A stretch of 64,000 nucleotides of DNA from Izhakiella capsodis. Its GTDB lineage: Bacteria; Pseudomonadota; Gammaproteobacteria; Enterobacterales; Enterobacteriaceae. Both the position numbers and the translations under genes were made by a program. Below the pieces are notes generated by a model. That model was not told the DNA's origin. It saw nothing but the letters and a program-made list of their open reading frames with translations, and made no database searches. How positions within the stretch are numbered: position 1 is the first letter of the stretch; each line of letters starts with the position of its first letter. This document shows positions 8,142-17,082 of the stretch, one piece after another. The DNA lies in NCBI RefSeq assembly GCF_900115045.1, contig NZ_FOVC01000008.1, positions 80,469 through 144,468 of the forward strand, read 5' to 3'.

Positions 8142-9149
8142 TCAGGATGAATTGTTCAGATTCTCCACCAAATATCTCTCGCCTATTCTCCAGGGACGAA
8201 AAAACTGAGCTGATAACCCGGCGTCAATTAACGCCTGACGCAGTGCCAACGGTGGTTCGTCCAATGGCTCGTCCGCCAGTTCAAACACCCCCCAGTGTAT
8301 CGGTATTGTGAGTGGGCAACCTGCTGCTTTATGCAGGTGCACTGATTGTGAAGGATCCATATGTTGTCCCTGCATAAACCATTTAGGGGCATAGGCACCA
8401 ATCGGCAACGCCAGCAGATTAAATGGGCCGAGACGATCTGGGATAGTCAAAAGATTTTCAGAGTAACCAGTGTCACCGCTAAACCAGAAATTAAGCCGGC
8501 TGTGTCTAATCACCCAGCCGCACCACAATGAACGATTTCGATTCCACAGGGTTCGCATACTCCAGTGGCGAGCAGGTACTGCCTGAAAGGTCATGGAACC
8601 CCGCTGTGTGGCCTGCCACCAGTCTAGCTGCGTGACATGTCTGGCTCCTAGTCGCTTAAACCAGGGTGCCAATCCAAGTGGGACAATGAATTCCACCTGC
8701 GGAAAACGACGTAAAATTTGCTTTATCGTCGATCGATCAAGATGATCGTAATGGCTATGAGAAATAACAACGTAGCTCAGTGCCGGTAAATCTGCAATTT
8801 GCAGAGGGGCAGGCGTCTTACGTTGCGGTCCATAAAAGCTCAGCGGAGATACGCGGGGTGAAAGCGCAGGATCGATCAACGTATATTTCCCGTCCAGCCT
8901 TAACATGAGTGCGGCGTGTCCTAACCACCAGGCCGCGTCCTGATCGCCCGTGAGATCAGTTTGCTGGCACCATTGGCTTATAAATGACGGGTAGCCTGCT
9001 GCGGGTGGAAGAGGTAACCCGGCCGCTTTACGCTCCTTCTGCCATTTTTTGAAATCGCGTTTTTGAGGTAGTTCCGGATCGGGGTTTTTAAAGCCTGTCG
9101 GTGAATGATGCTCCAGATGCGGATTATACCAGGGATTTTTCCATGCCAC
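8142..9149 (-). CDS. MBL-fold metal-dependent hydrolase (RomA/UlaG-like)
   Basis: 335-residue metallo-beta-lactamase-fold protein of the lactonase/NAPE-phospholipase-D-like group. Metal ligands are visible in VVISHSHYDHLD (HxHxDH), in the later FSGDTGYS aspartate, and in IPIHWGVFEL. WWLGHAAL is the typical strand before the fold. There is no signal peptide, so it is probably cytoplasmic, though some relatives associate with membranes. The substrate cannot be inferred. It sits between cspC and yebO, which are near neighbours in E. coli, so it is an insertion relative to that order. Confidence 0.85.
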   Translation of the reverse strand: MAWKNPWYNPHLEHHSPTGFKNPDPELPQKRDFKKWQKERKAAGLPLPPAAGYPSFISQWCQQTDLTGDQDAAWWLGHAALMLRLDGKYTLIDPALSPRVSPLSFYGPQRKTPAPLQIADLPALSYVVISHSHYDHLDRSTIKQILRRFPQVEFIVPLGLAPWFKRLGARHVTQLDWWQATQRGSMTFQAVPARHWSMRTLWNRNRSLWCGWVIRHSRLNFWFSGDTGYSENLLTIPDRLGPFNLLALPIGAYAPKWFMQGQHMDPSQSVHLHKAAGCPLTIPIHWGVFELADEPLDEPPLALRQALIDAGLSAQFFRPWRIGERYLVENLNNSS

Positions 9150-9176
9150 TTATTTAGCTCCTGTGTTAACTGGGGC

Positions 9177-9443
9177 TTAACGCTCAGGTATCAGGCGGAT
9201 AAAATCTTTATTTTCATCTGTTGATTCAACCGCTTCCTCTTCTAAGACGAGTCTATCTGTAAGACGGCGTAACAATGTATTTTGTTGCTTTTGCTCTTCG
9301 AGTAAGGCCTCTAACAGGCGTATTTGTGCGTTCGCCTTCACACTTGCTCTGTTAACAAAATACCATGCGATTAGCGCAACGATAACCACCGCTAAAGCGA
9401 TGATTGAAAAAAAACCGGAAGAAACATTCAAAAATTGATTCAT
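9177..9443 (-). CDS. yebO: Small membrane protein YebO
   Basis: 88-residue protein similar to E. coli YebO (95): one N-terminal transmembrane segment (about 12-30) followed by a helical stretch NAQIRLLEALLEEQKQQN and the conserved end IRLIPER. The function is unknown. In E. coli yebO is followed upstream by mgrB; no mgrB reading frame is visible here. Confidence 0.88.
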   Translation of the reverse strand: MNQFLNVSSGFFSIIALAVVIVALIAWYFVNRASVKANAQIRLLEALLEEQKQQNTLLRRLTDRLVLEEEAVESTDENKDFIRLIPER

Positions 9444-9713
9444 TTATCTTTTCCCGGCATGCAATCAGCACACCAAATTATCAGCACAGGATAGGCTGAT
9501 TTTCAAATCAGCTTGCGAATTCTACCCTGTTACTCCTGCATTTATAAGTCGTCGTAATAATAAAACCCGTATCAGATACCAACAAAAAGCGTCCCTGTAC
9601 CGTGGATTTCAGTATCCTCTTAACGCTTTCATTATGTGTGAAAGCCATCCTGCAGTTGTTGATTCTAACCGCGTAATATATGCGGCCTGCGTGTTCTTCA
9701 ACAAGGAGAAAAT
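9444..9713. other. yebO-yobH spacer lacking mgrB
   Basis: In E. coli this spacer encodes the 47-residue PhoQ inhibitor MgrB on the minus strand. I read all three minus frames and found no small frame with a hydrophobic start and the C-x(n)-C tail of MgrB, and no PhoP box-like GTTTA repeat. Either mgrB is lost or it has moved. A short inverted repeat (GCTGATTTTCAAATCAGC, about 9494-9511) is present. Confidence 0.5.
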
Positions 9714-9950
9714 ATGTAACTTATCGTAGGCATCCTTGCGATGCTGATTCTTATCTGGCTGGCGATGCCAGTAACGGGCTAGGGTGTACTACCGAGCGGC
9801 AGTAAAAACGTCGCCGGTCTTGAATTCAAATGTCAGTATCTGACAGCCCGCAGTGTGGTTGCTTCACAATATTTGCATAACGACAGTGCTGCAGTCGGTG
9901 TGTCTGAGTGTCCGTTATTGAAAAGAAGTAATGAGGTGATGGATGATTAA
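9714..9950 (+). pseudogene. yobH: yobH with two in-frame stop codons
   Basis: A 79-codon frame matching E. coli YobH in length and sequence, with KNVAGLEFKCQYLTARSVV aligning to the E. coli ENAAGLGLQCTYLTARGTS region and ECPLLKRSN near the end. Codon 2 is TAA and codon 23 is TAG where E. coli has Tyr in SGYGV. The ribosome site (AAGGAG) and the frame length are otherwise intact, which suggests recent inactivation. YobH is a small secreted or membrane protein of unknown role. Confidence 0.85.
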
Positions 9951-9986
9951 TGTACACGCAGCGGGCTGTTTTCAGCTTCCCAATTT

Positions 9987-10778
9987 TTACCAAGGATAAT
10001 CAGGATAACCCATCTGTGCAGATATCTTACGACCCGCAATATGCAACATTGTTACATAATCAGATCTTTGCTCTTCATTAAAACGCAGCGTAGGAAAAGA
10101 GAGACTCAGACCGGCGATCACCCTACCAAAACGGTCATATATCGGCACGGCCAGACAGCGGATACCCACTTCCTGCTCTTCGTTGTCTTCGCCATATCCC
10201 TGCCCTCGCATCCTATTCAGCACCACCTGTAACGCGGTAGTGTCGGTCAACGTGTGCTCTGTCGTGCGAACAAAATTCAATCCGGCAAGAATAGTGGTAA
10301 TTTCAGTTTGTGAACGCCATGCCAACAGCACTTTGCCAATGGCGGTGCTGTACAACGGATTCCGTCGCCCGATACGTGAATACATACGCAGATTATAAAG
10401 AGAATCTATTTTATGAATATAGACGATGCTATCTTCATCCAGCGCACCGAGATGAACCGTTTCACGAGTCTGACGTGATAAATTGCGCATTTCCTGGTCT
10501 GCCACGCGGATTAAGTCAAGGTTTTGCAGCGATTTAGCGCCCAGTTCAAACAGTTTGAGCGTCAGCGCATACTTTTCACTTTCTCCTTCCTGTGAAACAT
10601 ATCCCAGCGACTTCATTGTTTGCAAAAAACGATAAACCGTGCTTTTAGACATCATCAGGCGCTGCGCCAGCTCAGTAATGCCTATTTCCCGTTCGTCACC
10701 CAGCGCCTGAAGTATGCCGAACACCTTGCGTACTGACGAAACGGGATCCGGCTGTTTATTATTTTCCAGCGCAGACAT
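9987..10778 (-). CDS. kdgR: IclR-family repressor KdgR
   Basis: 263-residue transcriptional repressor, the same length as E. coli KdgR. The N-terminal winged helix-turn-helix (about 20-80) includes MMSKSTVYRFLQTMKSLGYV. The C-terminal IclR effector domain carries VHLGALDEDSIVYIHK and NPLYSTAIGKVLLAW. KdgR senses 2-keto-3-deoxygluconate and represses pectin- and KDG-catabolism genes, including eda in enterobacteria. I chose the ATG at 10778 (MSALENN) because AGGAG lies 6 bases upstream; an in-frame GTG at 10784 is overlapped by that site. It is divergent from the MFS gene. Confidence 0.96.
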   Translation of the reverse strand: MSALENNKQPDPVSSVRKVFGILQALGDEREIGITELAQRLMMSKSTVYRFLQTMKSLGYVSQEGESEKYALTLKLFELGAKSLQNLDLIRVADQEMRNLSRQTRETVHLGALDEDSIVYIHKIDSLYNLRMYSRIGRRNPLYSTAIGKVLLAWRSQTEITTILAGLNFVRTTEHTLTDTTALQVVLNRMRGQGYGEDNEEQEVGIRCLAVPIYDRFGRVIAGLSLSFPTLRFNEEQRSDYVTMLHIAGRKISAQMGYPDYPW

Positions 10779-10968
10779 AAGCACTCCTGAATTCAGTGTT
10801 GGTTTTTTAATTACGTGAAACGCTTTTTAGTATACTGGGAGCATTGATTCACAGCAATTGTACGCCTGACGAGTCGGTGCAATTATCCGATATTTGTTAT
10901 ACGGGCAGATAGATTTGTGACGCCATAATGATTAGCATGTTAATTATCCATCTTAATCATCTGCTGAT

Positions 10969-12351
10969 ATGCCTGATATGCAAATTACCACGCCCCCAGA
11001 CGGGCTTCCGCTGCCGCAGCGCTACGGTGCAATCGCCACCATTGCGCTTGGAATCACCATGGCGGTTCTGGACAGCGCGATTGCGAATGTTGCTCTGCCA
11101 ACCATCTCGCGTGAATTTCAGGCCAGCCCCGCCGAGTCAATCTGGATCGTGAATGCGTATCAGCTGGCTATTGTCGTTTCATTACTGACACTCTCTTTTC
11201 TGGGCGACATCCTGGGGTACAGACGTATCTACCAATGGGGGTTAGTGCTGTTCACCTGCACTTCTCTGGGCTGCGCTTTATCGTCCTCACTTGACGTGCT
11301 AACGATGGCGCGCGTTGTGCAAGGCTTAGGTGGTGCTATGCTGATGAGCGTAAATACGGCTTTAATCCGTATTATTTATCCTAAGCGCTTCCTTGGCCGT
11401 GGCATGGCGATCAACTCACTGGTGGTCGCGGTCGCTACTGCAGCAGGTCCAACGGTAGCCGCCACTATTTTGTCAATTGCCAGCTGGAAATGGCTATTTC
11501 TGATTAATGTCCCATTCGGCATTATTGCACTCTGGCTGGCGCTGCTTTTTCTGCCCGATAACCAACAAAAAAACAGCCAGCAACATTTCGATGTTATCAG
11601 CGCGATAATGAATGCACTTAGCTTTGGTCTGATGCTCTCGGCGCTGAGCGGTTATGCCCAGGGCGTAGCGATGAAATGGGTGTTGCTCCAGCTAGCCCTG
11701 CTGTTGATTATCGGTACTTTGTTTATTCGCCGCCAGCTTCGGATGCCGGTACCACTGTTTCCCGTAGATTTGCTGCGGATTCCACTTTTTTCTCTTTCGA
11801 TGTGTACCTCCGTGTGCTCCTTTTGCGCACAAATGCTGGCGATGGTTTCACTGCCGTTCTTTCTACAGAATTCGCTGGGGCGCGATGAGGTCGCCACCGG
11901 CCTGCTGTTAACACCATGGCCGCTTGCAACTATGGTACTGGCACCCATTGCCGGAAGGCTCATCGGGCGTTTTCATAGTGGCCTGCTCGGCGGTATTGGC
12001 CTGACAGTATTTGCTGCTGGTTTATTCACCCTTGCACTGCTTCCAGCCAAACCTGTCGATTGGGACATTATCTGGCGAATGATGCTGTGTGGTGCCGGTT
12101 TTGGCCTGTTCCAGTCACCGAATAATCACGCTATTGTTAGTTCAGCGCCCCAGAATCGCAGTGGAGGGGCTAGCGGCATGTTGGGAACTGCCCGGTTGGT
12201 TGGGCAAACCACGGGCGCGGCACTCGTGGCCCTGATGTTTAACGTGTGTGGTGAGAATGGGACGCATGCAGCGTTGCTGCTGGCCAGTGCGTTCTCAACT
12301 GCCGCAGCCATCATTAGTCTGATGCGTATTAAGCAACCAGTGAACCCCTGA
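10969..12351 (+). CDS. yebQ: MFS drug exporter, YebQ/SmvA type (DHA2 family)
   Basis: 460-residue major facilitator with 14 predicted hydrophobic segments, matching E. coli YebQ (457). Family signatures include LDSAIANVALPTIS in helix 1, GDILGYRRIY (motif A), and the long conserved stretch around LFSLSMCTSVCSFCAQMLAMVSLPF. DHA2 members export quaternary ammonium and other cationic compounds by proton antiport; the substrate of YebQ is not established. It is divergent from kdgR, as in E. coli, and ends at a hairpin shared with htpX. Confidence 0.93.
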   Translation: MPDMQITTPPDGLPLPQRYGAIATIALGITMAVLDSAIANVALPTISREFQASPAESIWIVNAYQLAIVVSLLTLSFLGDILGYRRIYQWGLVLFTCTSLGCALSSSLDVLTMARVVQGLGGAMLMSVNTALIRIIYPKRFLGRGMAINSLVVAVATAAGPTVAATILSIASWKWLFLINVPFGIIALWLALLFLPDNQQKNSQQHFDVISAIMNALSFGLMLSALSGYAQGVAMKWVLLQLALLLIIGTLFIRRQLRMPVPLFPVDLLRIPLFSLSMCTSVCSFCAQMLAMVSLPFFLQNSLGRDEVATGLLLTPWPLATMVLAPIAGRLIGRFHSGLLGGIGLTVFAAGLFTLALLPAKPVDWDIIWRMMLCGAGFGLFQSPNNHAIVSSAPQNRSGGASGMLGTARLVGQTTGAALVALMFNVCGENGTHAALLLASAFSTAAAIISLMRIKQPVNP

Positions 12352-12361
12352 ACCGTCCGGC

Positions 12362-12390
12362 AAAAAAAACCGGATGCTTTCGCATCCGGC
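12362..12390 (-). terminator. Terminator between yebQ and htpX
   Basis: Stem CCGGATG-CTTTCG-CATCCGG. On the minus strand it is followed by eight T residues, so it is a good terminator for htpX; it may also attenuate plus-strand transcription from yebQ. Confidence 0.85.
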
Positions 12391-12408
12391 TCATGACTCA
12401 TCTCGCAT

Positions 12409-13290
12409 TTACTTCAGATAAGCGCCGCTACGCAGCGCTTCTATACGCTTATCCAGCGGTGGGTGCGACATAAACATCTCGCTGAAGGTTTTTGATTTAC
12501 CGTTAATACAGAAAGCCATCATGCTATTACTTTCCTGAGGCTCGTAGCTGGTTTTCAGACGTTGAAGCGCTGCAATCATCTTTTCTCGCCCTACCAACTT
12601 CGCTGAACCTGCATCTGCATGAAACTCACGATGGCGCGAAAACCACATGGTAATAATGCTGGCGATGATACCAAAAACAATTTCAAGCACCATAGAGACC
12701 ACAAAGTAAACCAACGGATTACCGCTGTTATTTTCTTCATTATCACGGTTACCTGAGACGAAGCTCGCTACAACCTGAGCAACAATGCGCGACAAGAAGA
12801 TAACGAACGTGTTAACTACGCCTTGGATCAAGGTCATCGTTACCATGTCTCCATTAGCTATATGGCTAACTTCATGAGCCAGTACAGCCTCTGCTTCTTC
12901 GCGACTCATGTTCTGCAGCAGACCCGTTGACACGGCGACCAGCGAGGCATTACGGCGAGCACCGGTCGCGAACGCATTGATATCAGGCGCATGATAGATA
13001 GCAACCTGCGGCATACCAATCCGGGCTTGTTGCGCCTGACGAGAGATGGTTTCCATTAGCCAGCGCTCGGTTTCATTACGCGGCTGTTCAATAACTTCAC
13101 CGCCAACTGAGCGCAGCGCCATCCACTTTGACATCAGCAGTGAGACGAACGCACCGCCAAAGCCAAACAGACCCGCCATAATCATCAGAGCCGGAATACT
13201 GCTTCGCTGGATCCCTGTCAGGCTAAGAATCAGCCCGAAGACCACCATGACACCCAAGTTGGTCAGCAGGAAAAGAGCAATACGCATCAT
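12409..13290 (-). CDS. htpX: Membrane zinc metalloprotease HtpX
   Basis: 293-residue M48 protease, the same length as E. coli HtpX. Two N-terminal transmembrane segments (4-24, 34-52) precede the cytoplasmic catalytic domain with the zinc motif HEVSH at 139-143 and a downstream EFHAD glutamate motif. Two more hydrophobic segments (about 155-178, 195-215) follow. HtpX degrades damaged or misfolded membrane proteins together with FtsH and is induced by envelope stress (CpxR, sigma-32) in E. coli; I did not identify those sites with confidence here. Confidence 0.97.
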   Translation of the reverse strand: MMRIALFLLTNLGVMVVFGLILSLTGIQRSSIPALMIMAGLFGFGGAFVSLLMSKWMALRSVGGEVIEQPRNETERWLMETISRQAQQARIGMPQVAIYHAPDINAFATGARRNASLVAVSTGLLQNMSREEAEAVLAHEVSHIANGDMVTMTLIQGVVNTFVIFLSRIVAQVVASFVSGNRDNEENNSGNPLVYFVVSMVLEIVFGIIASIITMWFSRHREFHADAGSAKLVGREKMIAALQRLKTSYEPQESNSMMAFCINGKSKTFSEMFMSHPPLDKRIEALRSGAYLK

Positions 13291-13532
13291 AGATTAGTTT
13301 TCCTTAGTTAAAAATGTCTTGTTACGAGTTACATCCTATGGACTGCGTGGCACAATTCAAGCAACCTTAACCATTAAAGGTTTATAACGACATAACTTTA
13401 CATTTTGTAGCATTCATCCGATCGTAGGACGCATTAACGGCCCCACAAACTCTGCACTGGTATGGAAAGTCGAGATCGAGTGGCGTCGACGAAGGCGTAA
13501 TCCCCACTCTCTTTGCCGGGCGAGGGAACTGC
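13291..13532. other. htpX upstream region
   Basis: Non-coding region between the htpX start and the prc terminator. It must hold the htpX promoter; no operator is clear enough to call. Confidence 0.4.
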
Positions 13533-13558
13533 AAAAAAAAGGGCAGCTAAGCTGCCCC
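13533..13558 (-). terminator. Terminator of proQ-prc
   Basis: On the minus strand GGGCAGC-TTA-GCTGCCC is followed by eight T residues, immediately after the prc stop codon. Confidence 0.9.
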
Positions 13559-13563
13559 GTGAA

Positions 13564-15615
13564 CTATTTAGAACTTACTGGCGTATCCGGCTTTCTGCTG
13601 GCCTCAAGCTGCGCCAGGTCATTGGCTATGTGTACCGTTTCATCCAGATAGGGATCGGGCCCTTTATAATCTTTCGGCAGATCTTCCAGACTTTTTAGCG
13701 GCTTTTTACCTTCCTCCTCAAAGCGCGCATTTATCCGTTCCAGACGCAACGCATCCTCTTCCTTATCCTCTTTTTCACGCTGCGCGAGGTTCAGAGAAAT
13801 AGGGTTGCGCTTTTCTTTCATAGCATTAAAGCGAGCAATGTCTTTTATGATATCCTGGAATTCACGATCTTTATCGATACGCTCATCATGCATCTTTTTC
13901 AGCGCAGGCACATAAGTCTTGATATCACCTAATTGAGCATACGTCGCCGGATTAATACTGTCCCAGGGCAATGCGTTATCTTCAAACTTTTCGCCGGTAT
14001 CTGCCGCTTCAACACCTGTCGGCATAATCAGGTCAGGCGTAACACCTTTAAGCTGGGTACTCCCACCGGTAATACGATAAAACTTCTGAATAGTATAAGT
14101 AAGGGTACCCAACGACGGCCACTCAGGACGCAGCATCTGATCATAGATGCGGTTTAGCGAACGGTACTGCTGCACAGTTCCCTTACCAAACGTCGGTTCG
14201 CCAACAATCAACGCACGCCCGTAGTCCTGCATAGCGGCAGCAAAAATTTCTGATGCTGAGGCGCTGAAGCGATCGACTAAAACCACCAGCGGACCTTTGT
14301 AGTAAACGATGCTATCGTCATCGCTGTCTTCACGCACCTTACCGTTGTTGTCTTTTACCTGCACGATCGGGCCGCTTGGAATAAACAGTCCGGAAAGCGA
14401 CACTGCCTCGCTAAGCGCGCCCCCCCCGTTAGTACGCAAGTCAATAACAATACTATCAACTTTCTGTTTTTCCAGCTTTTGCAACTGGGTTTTGACATCG
14501 TCCGTCAGCCCAACGTAAAAACCAGGAATATCCAGTATCCCGACCTTTTCCTTGCCAACGTTTTTCACTGACATTTTCACTGCGCGGTCCTCGAGACGGA
14601 TCTTTTCACGCGTCAGAGTCACCGTGCGGGGTTTCGTTCCCTTACCAACAGGCAATATTTCGAGACGAACCTTACTGCCCTTCGGCCCTTTGATCAGTGC
14701 TACGACGTCATCGAGACGCCAGCCAATGATGTCTACCATCGGCTTACCGGATTGCCCAACTCCAACAATGCGATCGCCCACATTCAGTAATTTACTCCGT
14801 GCTGCCGGACCGCCGGCAACCATAGAGTTAACCACCGTATAATCATCATCCATTTGCAACACGGCACCGATACCCTCAAGCGAGAGGCTCATCTCGGTAT
14901 TAAATTGCTCGGTATTGCGTGGGGACAGATAGTTGGTGTGCGGATCAATTTCATGAGCAAAGCTATTCATTGCCAACTGAAATACATCTTCGCTGTTGCT
15001 CTGAGTCAGACGACGAATGGCAAACTGGTAGCGTTTCGTCAGAATCTCACGAATTTCTTTTTCGTCTTTACCGGCCAACTTCAAGTTAAGCTCATCGTAT
15101 TTAACTTTAGCGTCCCACAATGAATTAAGCTCTGCTATCGATTTCGGCCACGGTGCCTTACTGCGATCGATATCAATGGTATCGTTGCCGTTAAAGTTCA
15201 TTGGTCGCTTCAGCACGCTGAGCGCATATTCGTAACGCTCAAAGCGACGCCGCTGCGCCAGATTATATAAGTCGTAGAATACTGTCAGCTGGCCGCTGCG
15301 AAGCTCATCGCCAAGCGTACTTTTTTTATCAGCATAGCTTGCAACATCAGAGGCCAACAGTACATTGTGGCTGTAATCCAGCATATTGAGGTAGCGGTCA
15401 AAAATTTTCGCTGAAAAGGCCTTGTCCAGATCAAACTTACGGTAGTGAGACTGAGTCAGACGCGATGTAACGCGTTCGCTCACTGTCGCGTCCTGAGGCT
15501 CCTGCTTGAGGATAGGGATCTGGTTTTCATTGGTTATTGCCGCGCTATCTTTGGCCATAACAGGGCCAGATATAAGCAGGCCGGTGAGAATAATTATTTT
15601 AAACGTAGTGTTCAT
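13564..15615 (-). CDS. prc: Tail-specific periplasmic protease Prc
   Basis: 683-residue C-terminal processing protease, close to E. coli Prc/Tsp (682). A signal peptide (MNTTFKIIILTGLLISGPVMA) exports it. It holds an N-terminal helical region, a PDZ domain (about 240-330, GIGAVLQMDDDYTVV...GDRIVGVG), the S41 catalytic domain with the serine in DRFSASASEI and the lysine in EPTFGKG, and a C-terminal DUF3340 region. It trims penicillin-binding protein 3 and degrades tagged proteins; with NlpI it removes MepS. The start lies 20 bases after proQ, indicating one transcription unit. Confidence 0.97.
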   Translation of the reverse strand: MNTTFKIIILTGLLISGPVMAKDSAAITNENQIPILKQEPQDATVSERVTSRLTQSHYRKFDLDKAFSAKIFDRYLNMLDYSHNVLLASDVASYADKKSTLGDELRSGQLTVFYDLYNLAQRRRFERYEYALSVLKRPMNFNGNDTIDIDRSKAPWPKSIAELNSLWDAKVKYDELNLKLAGKDEKEIREILTKRYQFAIRRLTQSNSEDVFQLAMNSFAHEIDPHTNYLSPRNTEQFNTEMSLSLEGIGAVLQMDDDYTVVNSMVAGGPAARSKLLNVGDRIVGVGQSGKPMVDIIGWRLDDVVALIKGPKGSKVRLEILPVGKGTKPRTVTLTREKIRLEDRAVKMSVKNVGKEKVGILDIPGFYVGLTDDVKTQLQKLEKQKVDSIVIDLRTNGGGALSEAVSLSGLFIPSGPIVQVKDNNGKVREDSDDDSIVYYKGPLVVLVDRFSASASEIFAAAMQDYGRALIVGEPTFGKGTVQQYRSLNRIYDQMLRPEWPSLGTLTYTIQKFYRITGGSTQLKGVTPDLIMPTGVEAADTGEKFEDNALPWDSINPATYAQLGDIKTYVPALKKMHDERIDKDREFQDIIKDIARFNAMKEKRNPISLNLAQREKEDKEEDALRLERINARFEEEGKKPLKSLEDLPKDYKGPDPYLDETVHIANDLAQLEASRKPDTPVSSK

Positions 15616-15635
15616 GCCCCTAATCGGCCTCCGTT

Positions 15636-16325
15636 TCAGAACTGCAAATGTTCTGCGCGTACAATCATTGCCAGGCCGGAAGCCAGCTCTACCCGAACGC
15701 CATCTTTTGTAATTTCAAGAATCGTGGCATCCATTGCACTCTTACCTGCTTTAACCTTAATATTCTGACCAACTGACAGCGAGGCGGTATCGGTAACAAG
15801 TTTGCGGGGTTCAGCTTCCTCAACGGGCTTGCGCTTTGCAGTAGCCGGTTGAGGCGGTCTGCTAATGTTACGCGGCTTACGTCCTTCATCTCCCACAACA
15901 GCAGCTTTACGAACTACAGGCTTTGCCGAACGACGCACGCCTACGTCCTCACCTGCTTCTCGCTTCTTAGCCAGCTGCTTTTCACGCTGCGCCTGAACAC
16001 GAGCTTTGGCTTCTTCTAACTGCTTACGGGCATGCTCAACGTGCTGCTCATCGAGTTCCCCACAGGGATTACCATCTAAGTCCACACGAATGGCACCGGC
16101 TTTAACACCATACAAATAGCGCCAGCTGGAAGTATAGAGACGCAGAGCGGAACGCAACTGCGTTTTACTCAGACTCATTTCCCCCTGCACACGATTAACG
16201 AGATCCTGAAAGATGCCGATTTTAAGAGGACGTGCTTCACCTTCGGCGCTGAAACATTGCGGGAAACGCTCGGCCAGCCAGGCGATGACTTCTTTACTGT
16301 TGTTCAACTTGGGTTGATTTTCCAT
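15636..16325 (-). CDS. proQ: RNA chaperone ProQ
   Basis: 229-residue RNA-binding protein, E. coli length 232. The N-terminal FinO/ProQ domain (1-120) carries WLAERFPQCF and LRLYTSSWRYLYG. A charged linker rich in Lys/Arg/Ala (125-175) leads to a C-terminal Tudor-like domain (178-229, LSVGQNIKVKAGKSAMDATI). ProQ binds structured sRNAs and 3' ends and influences ProP levels. Upstream of prc in the same operon, as in E. coli. Confidence 0.97.
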   Translation of the reverse strand: MENQPKLNNSKEVIAWLAERFPQCFSAEGEARPLKIGIFQDLVNRVQGEMSLSKTQLRSALRLYTSSWRYLYGVKAGAIRVDLDGNPCGELDEQHVEHARKQLEEAKARVQAQREKQLAKKREAGEDVGVRRSAKPVVRKAAVVGDEGRKPRNISRPPQPATAKRKPVEEAEPRKLVTDTASLSVGQNIKVKAGKSAMDATILEITKDGVRVELASGLAMIVRAEHLQF

Positions 16326-16421
16326 GAAATTTCCTGATTACAACGGGTTTGCCAACCAGCGCAGGCATGAACAGGCGACATTATAATGACCGTGACGCCA
16401 ATTGCTACGTGATCGCGCGTT

Positions 16422-16922
16422 TTAGCGACGATTGATCTGCAAAAATTGATACAGGTCGGTTGCAGCTAACGCCTCACTCAGCCATTCACTGAGTATTTTG
16501 AGCCCCGCCTCGTCTCCGTCATCAAACCGGTTATAAGCAATGCTGTCGATGTCCAGGATACCAACAACTTCATTATTTAGCGTCAGGGGTAATACAATTT
16601 CCGCATTGCTCGCAGCATCGCAGGCAATATGCCCGACAAAGGTATGGACGTCGCCGACGCGCTGGATAGTTTTTTCCGTTATCGCAGCGCCGCATACGCC
16701 GCGATCAATCGGAATACGCACGCAGGCTAACTTGCCCTGGAACGGCCCTAACACAAGAGTATCCTTTTCACTTAGCAGGTAAAAACCCGCCCAATTTACC
16801 TGTTCCAGACGCTCATAAAGCAGCGCACTGCAATTGCTCATCAGAGCCAGAAAGCTCGTCTCACCATCTACTAAAGCGCGTAAGTCACGATTCAATTCAC
16901 GATAAAATTCTTGTTTATTCAT
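16422..16922 (-). CDS. msrC: Free methionine-(R)-sulfoxide reductase
   Basis: 166-residue GAF-domain enzyme, E. coli length 165. It reduces free methionine-R-sulfoxide in the cytoplasm with thioredoxin. The three functional cysteines are in ACVRIP, RGVCGAA and HIACDAASN, spaced as in E. coli fRMsr, and the conserved GVLDIDS-like block is present (GILDIDS). It lies upstream of proQ on the same strand and is divergent from letA. Confidence 0.95.
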   Translation of the reverse strand: MNKQEFYRELNRDLRALVDGETSFLALMSNCSALLYERLEQVNWAGFYLLSEKDTLVLGPFQGKLACVRIPIDRGVCGAAITEKTIQRVGDVHTFVGHIACDAASNAEIVLPLTLNNEVVGILDIDSIAYNRFDDGDEAGLKILSEWLSEALAATDLYQFLQINRR

Positions 16923-17082
16923 TAGCTACCACTGTTTAACTGATAAATAAATACGCCTCAAATACGCAAAGCTGATAAATAAGCATTAATTGTTCATTTC
17001 GACAAGGTGAAACATTCCTTTAGTTAATATACCCTTAATCTTGCGGTTTCGGGTGACATAGATTGATCGCTTATTTTAGTGC

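Noticed and set aside
7962..8150. 62-codon plus frame after cspC leader
   Set aside because: Runs into the convergent hydrolase gene, has no clear ribosome site or recognisable content.
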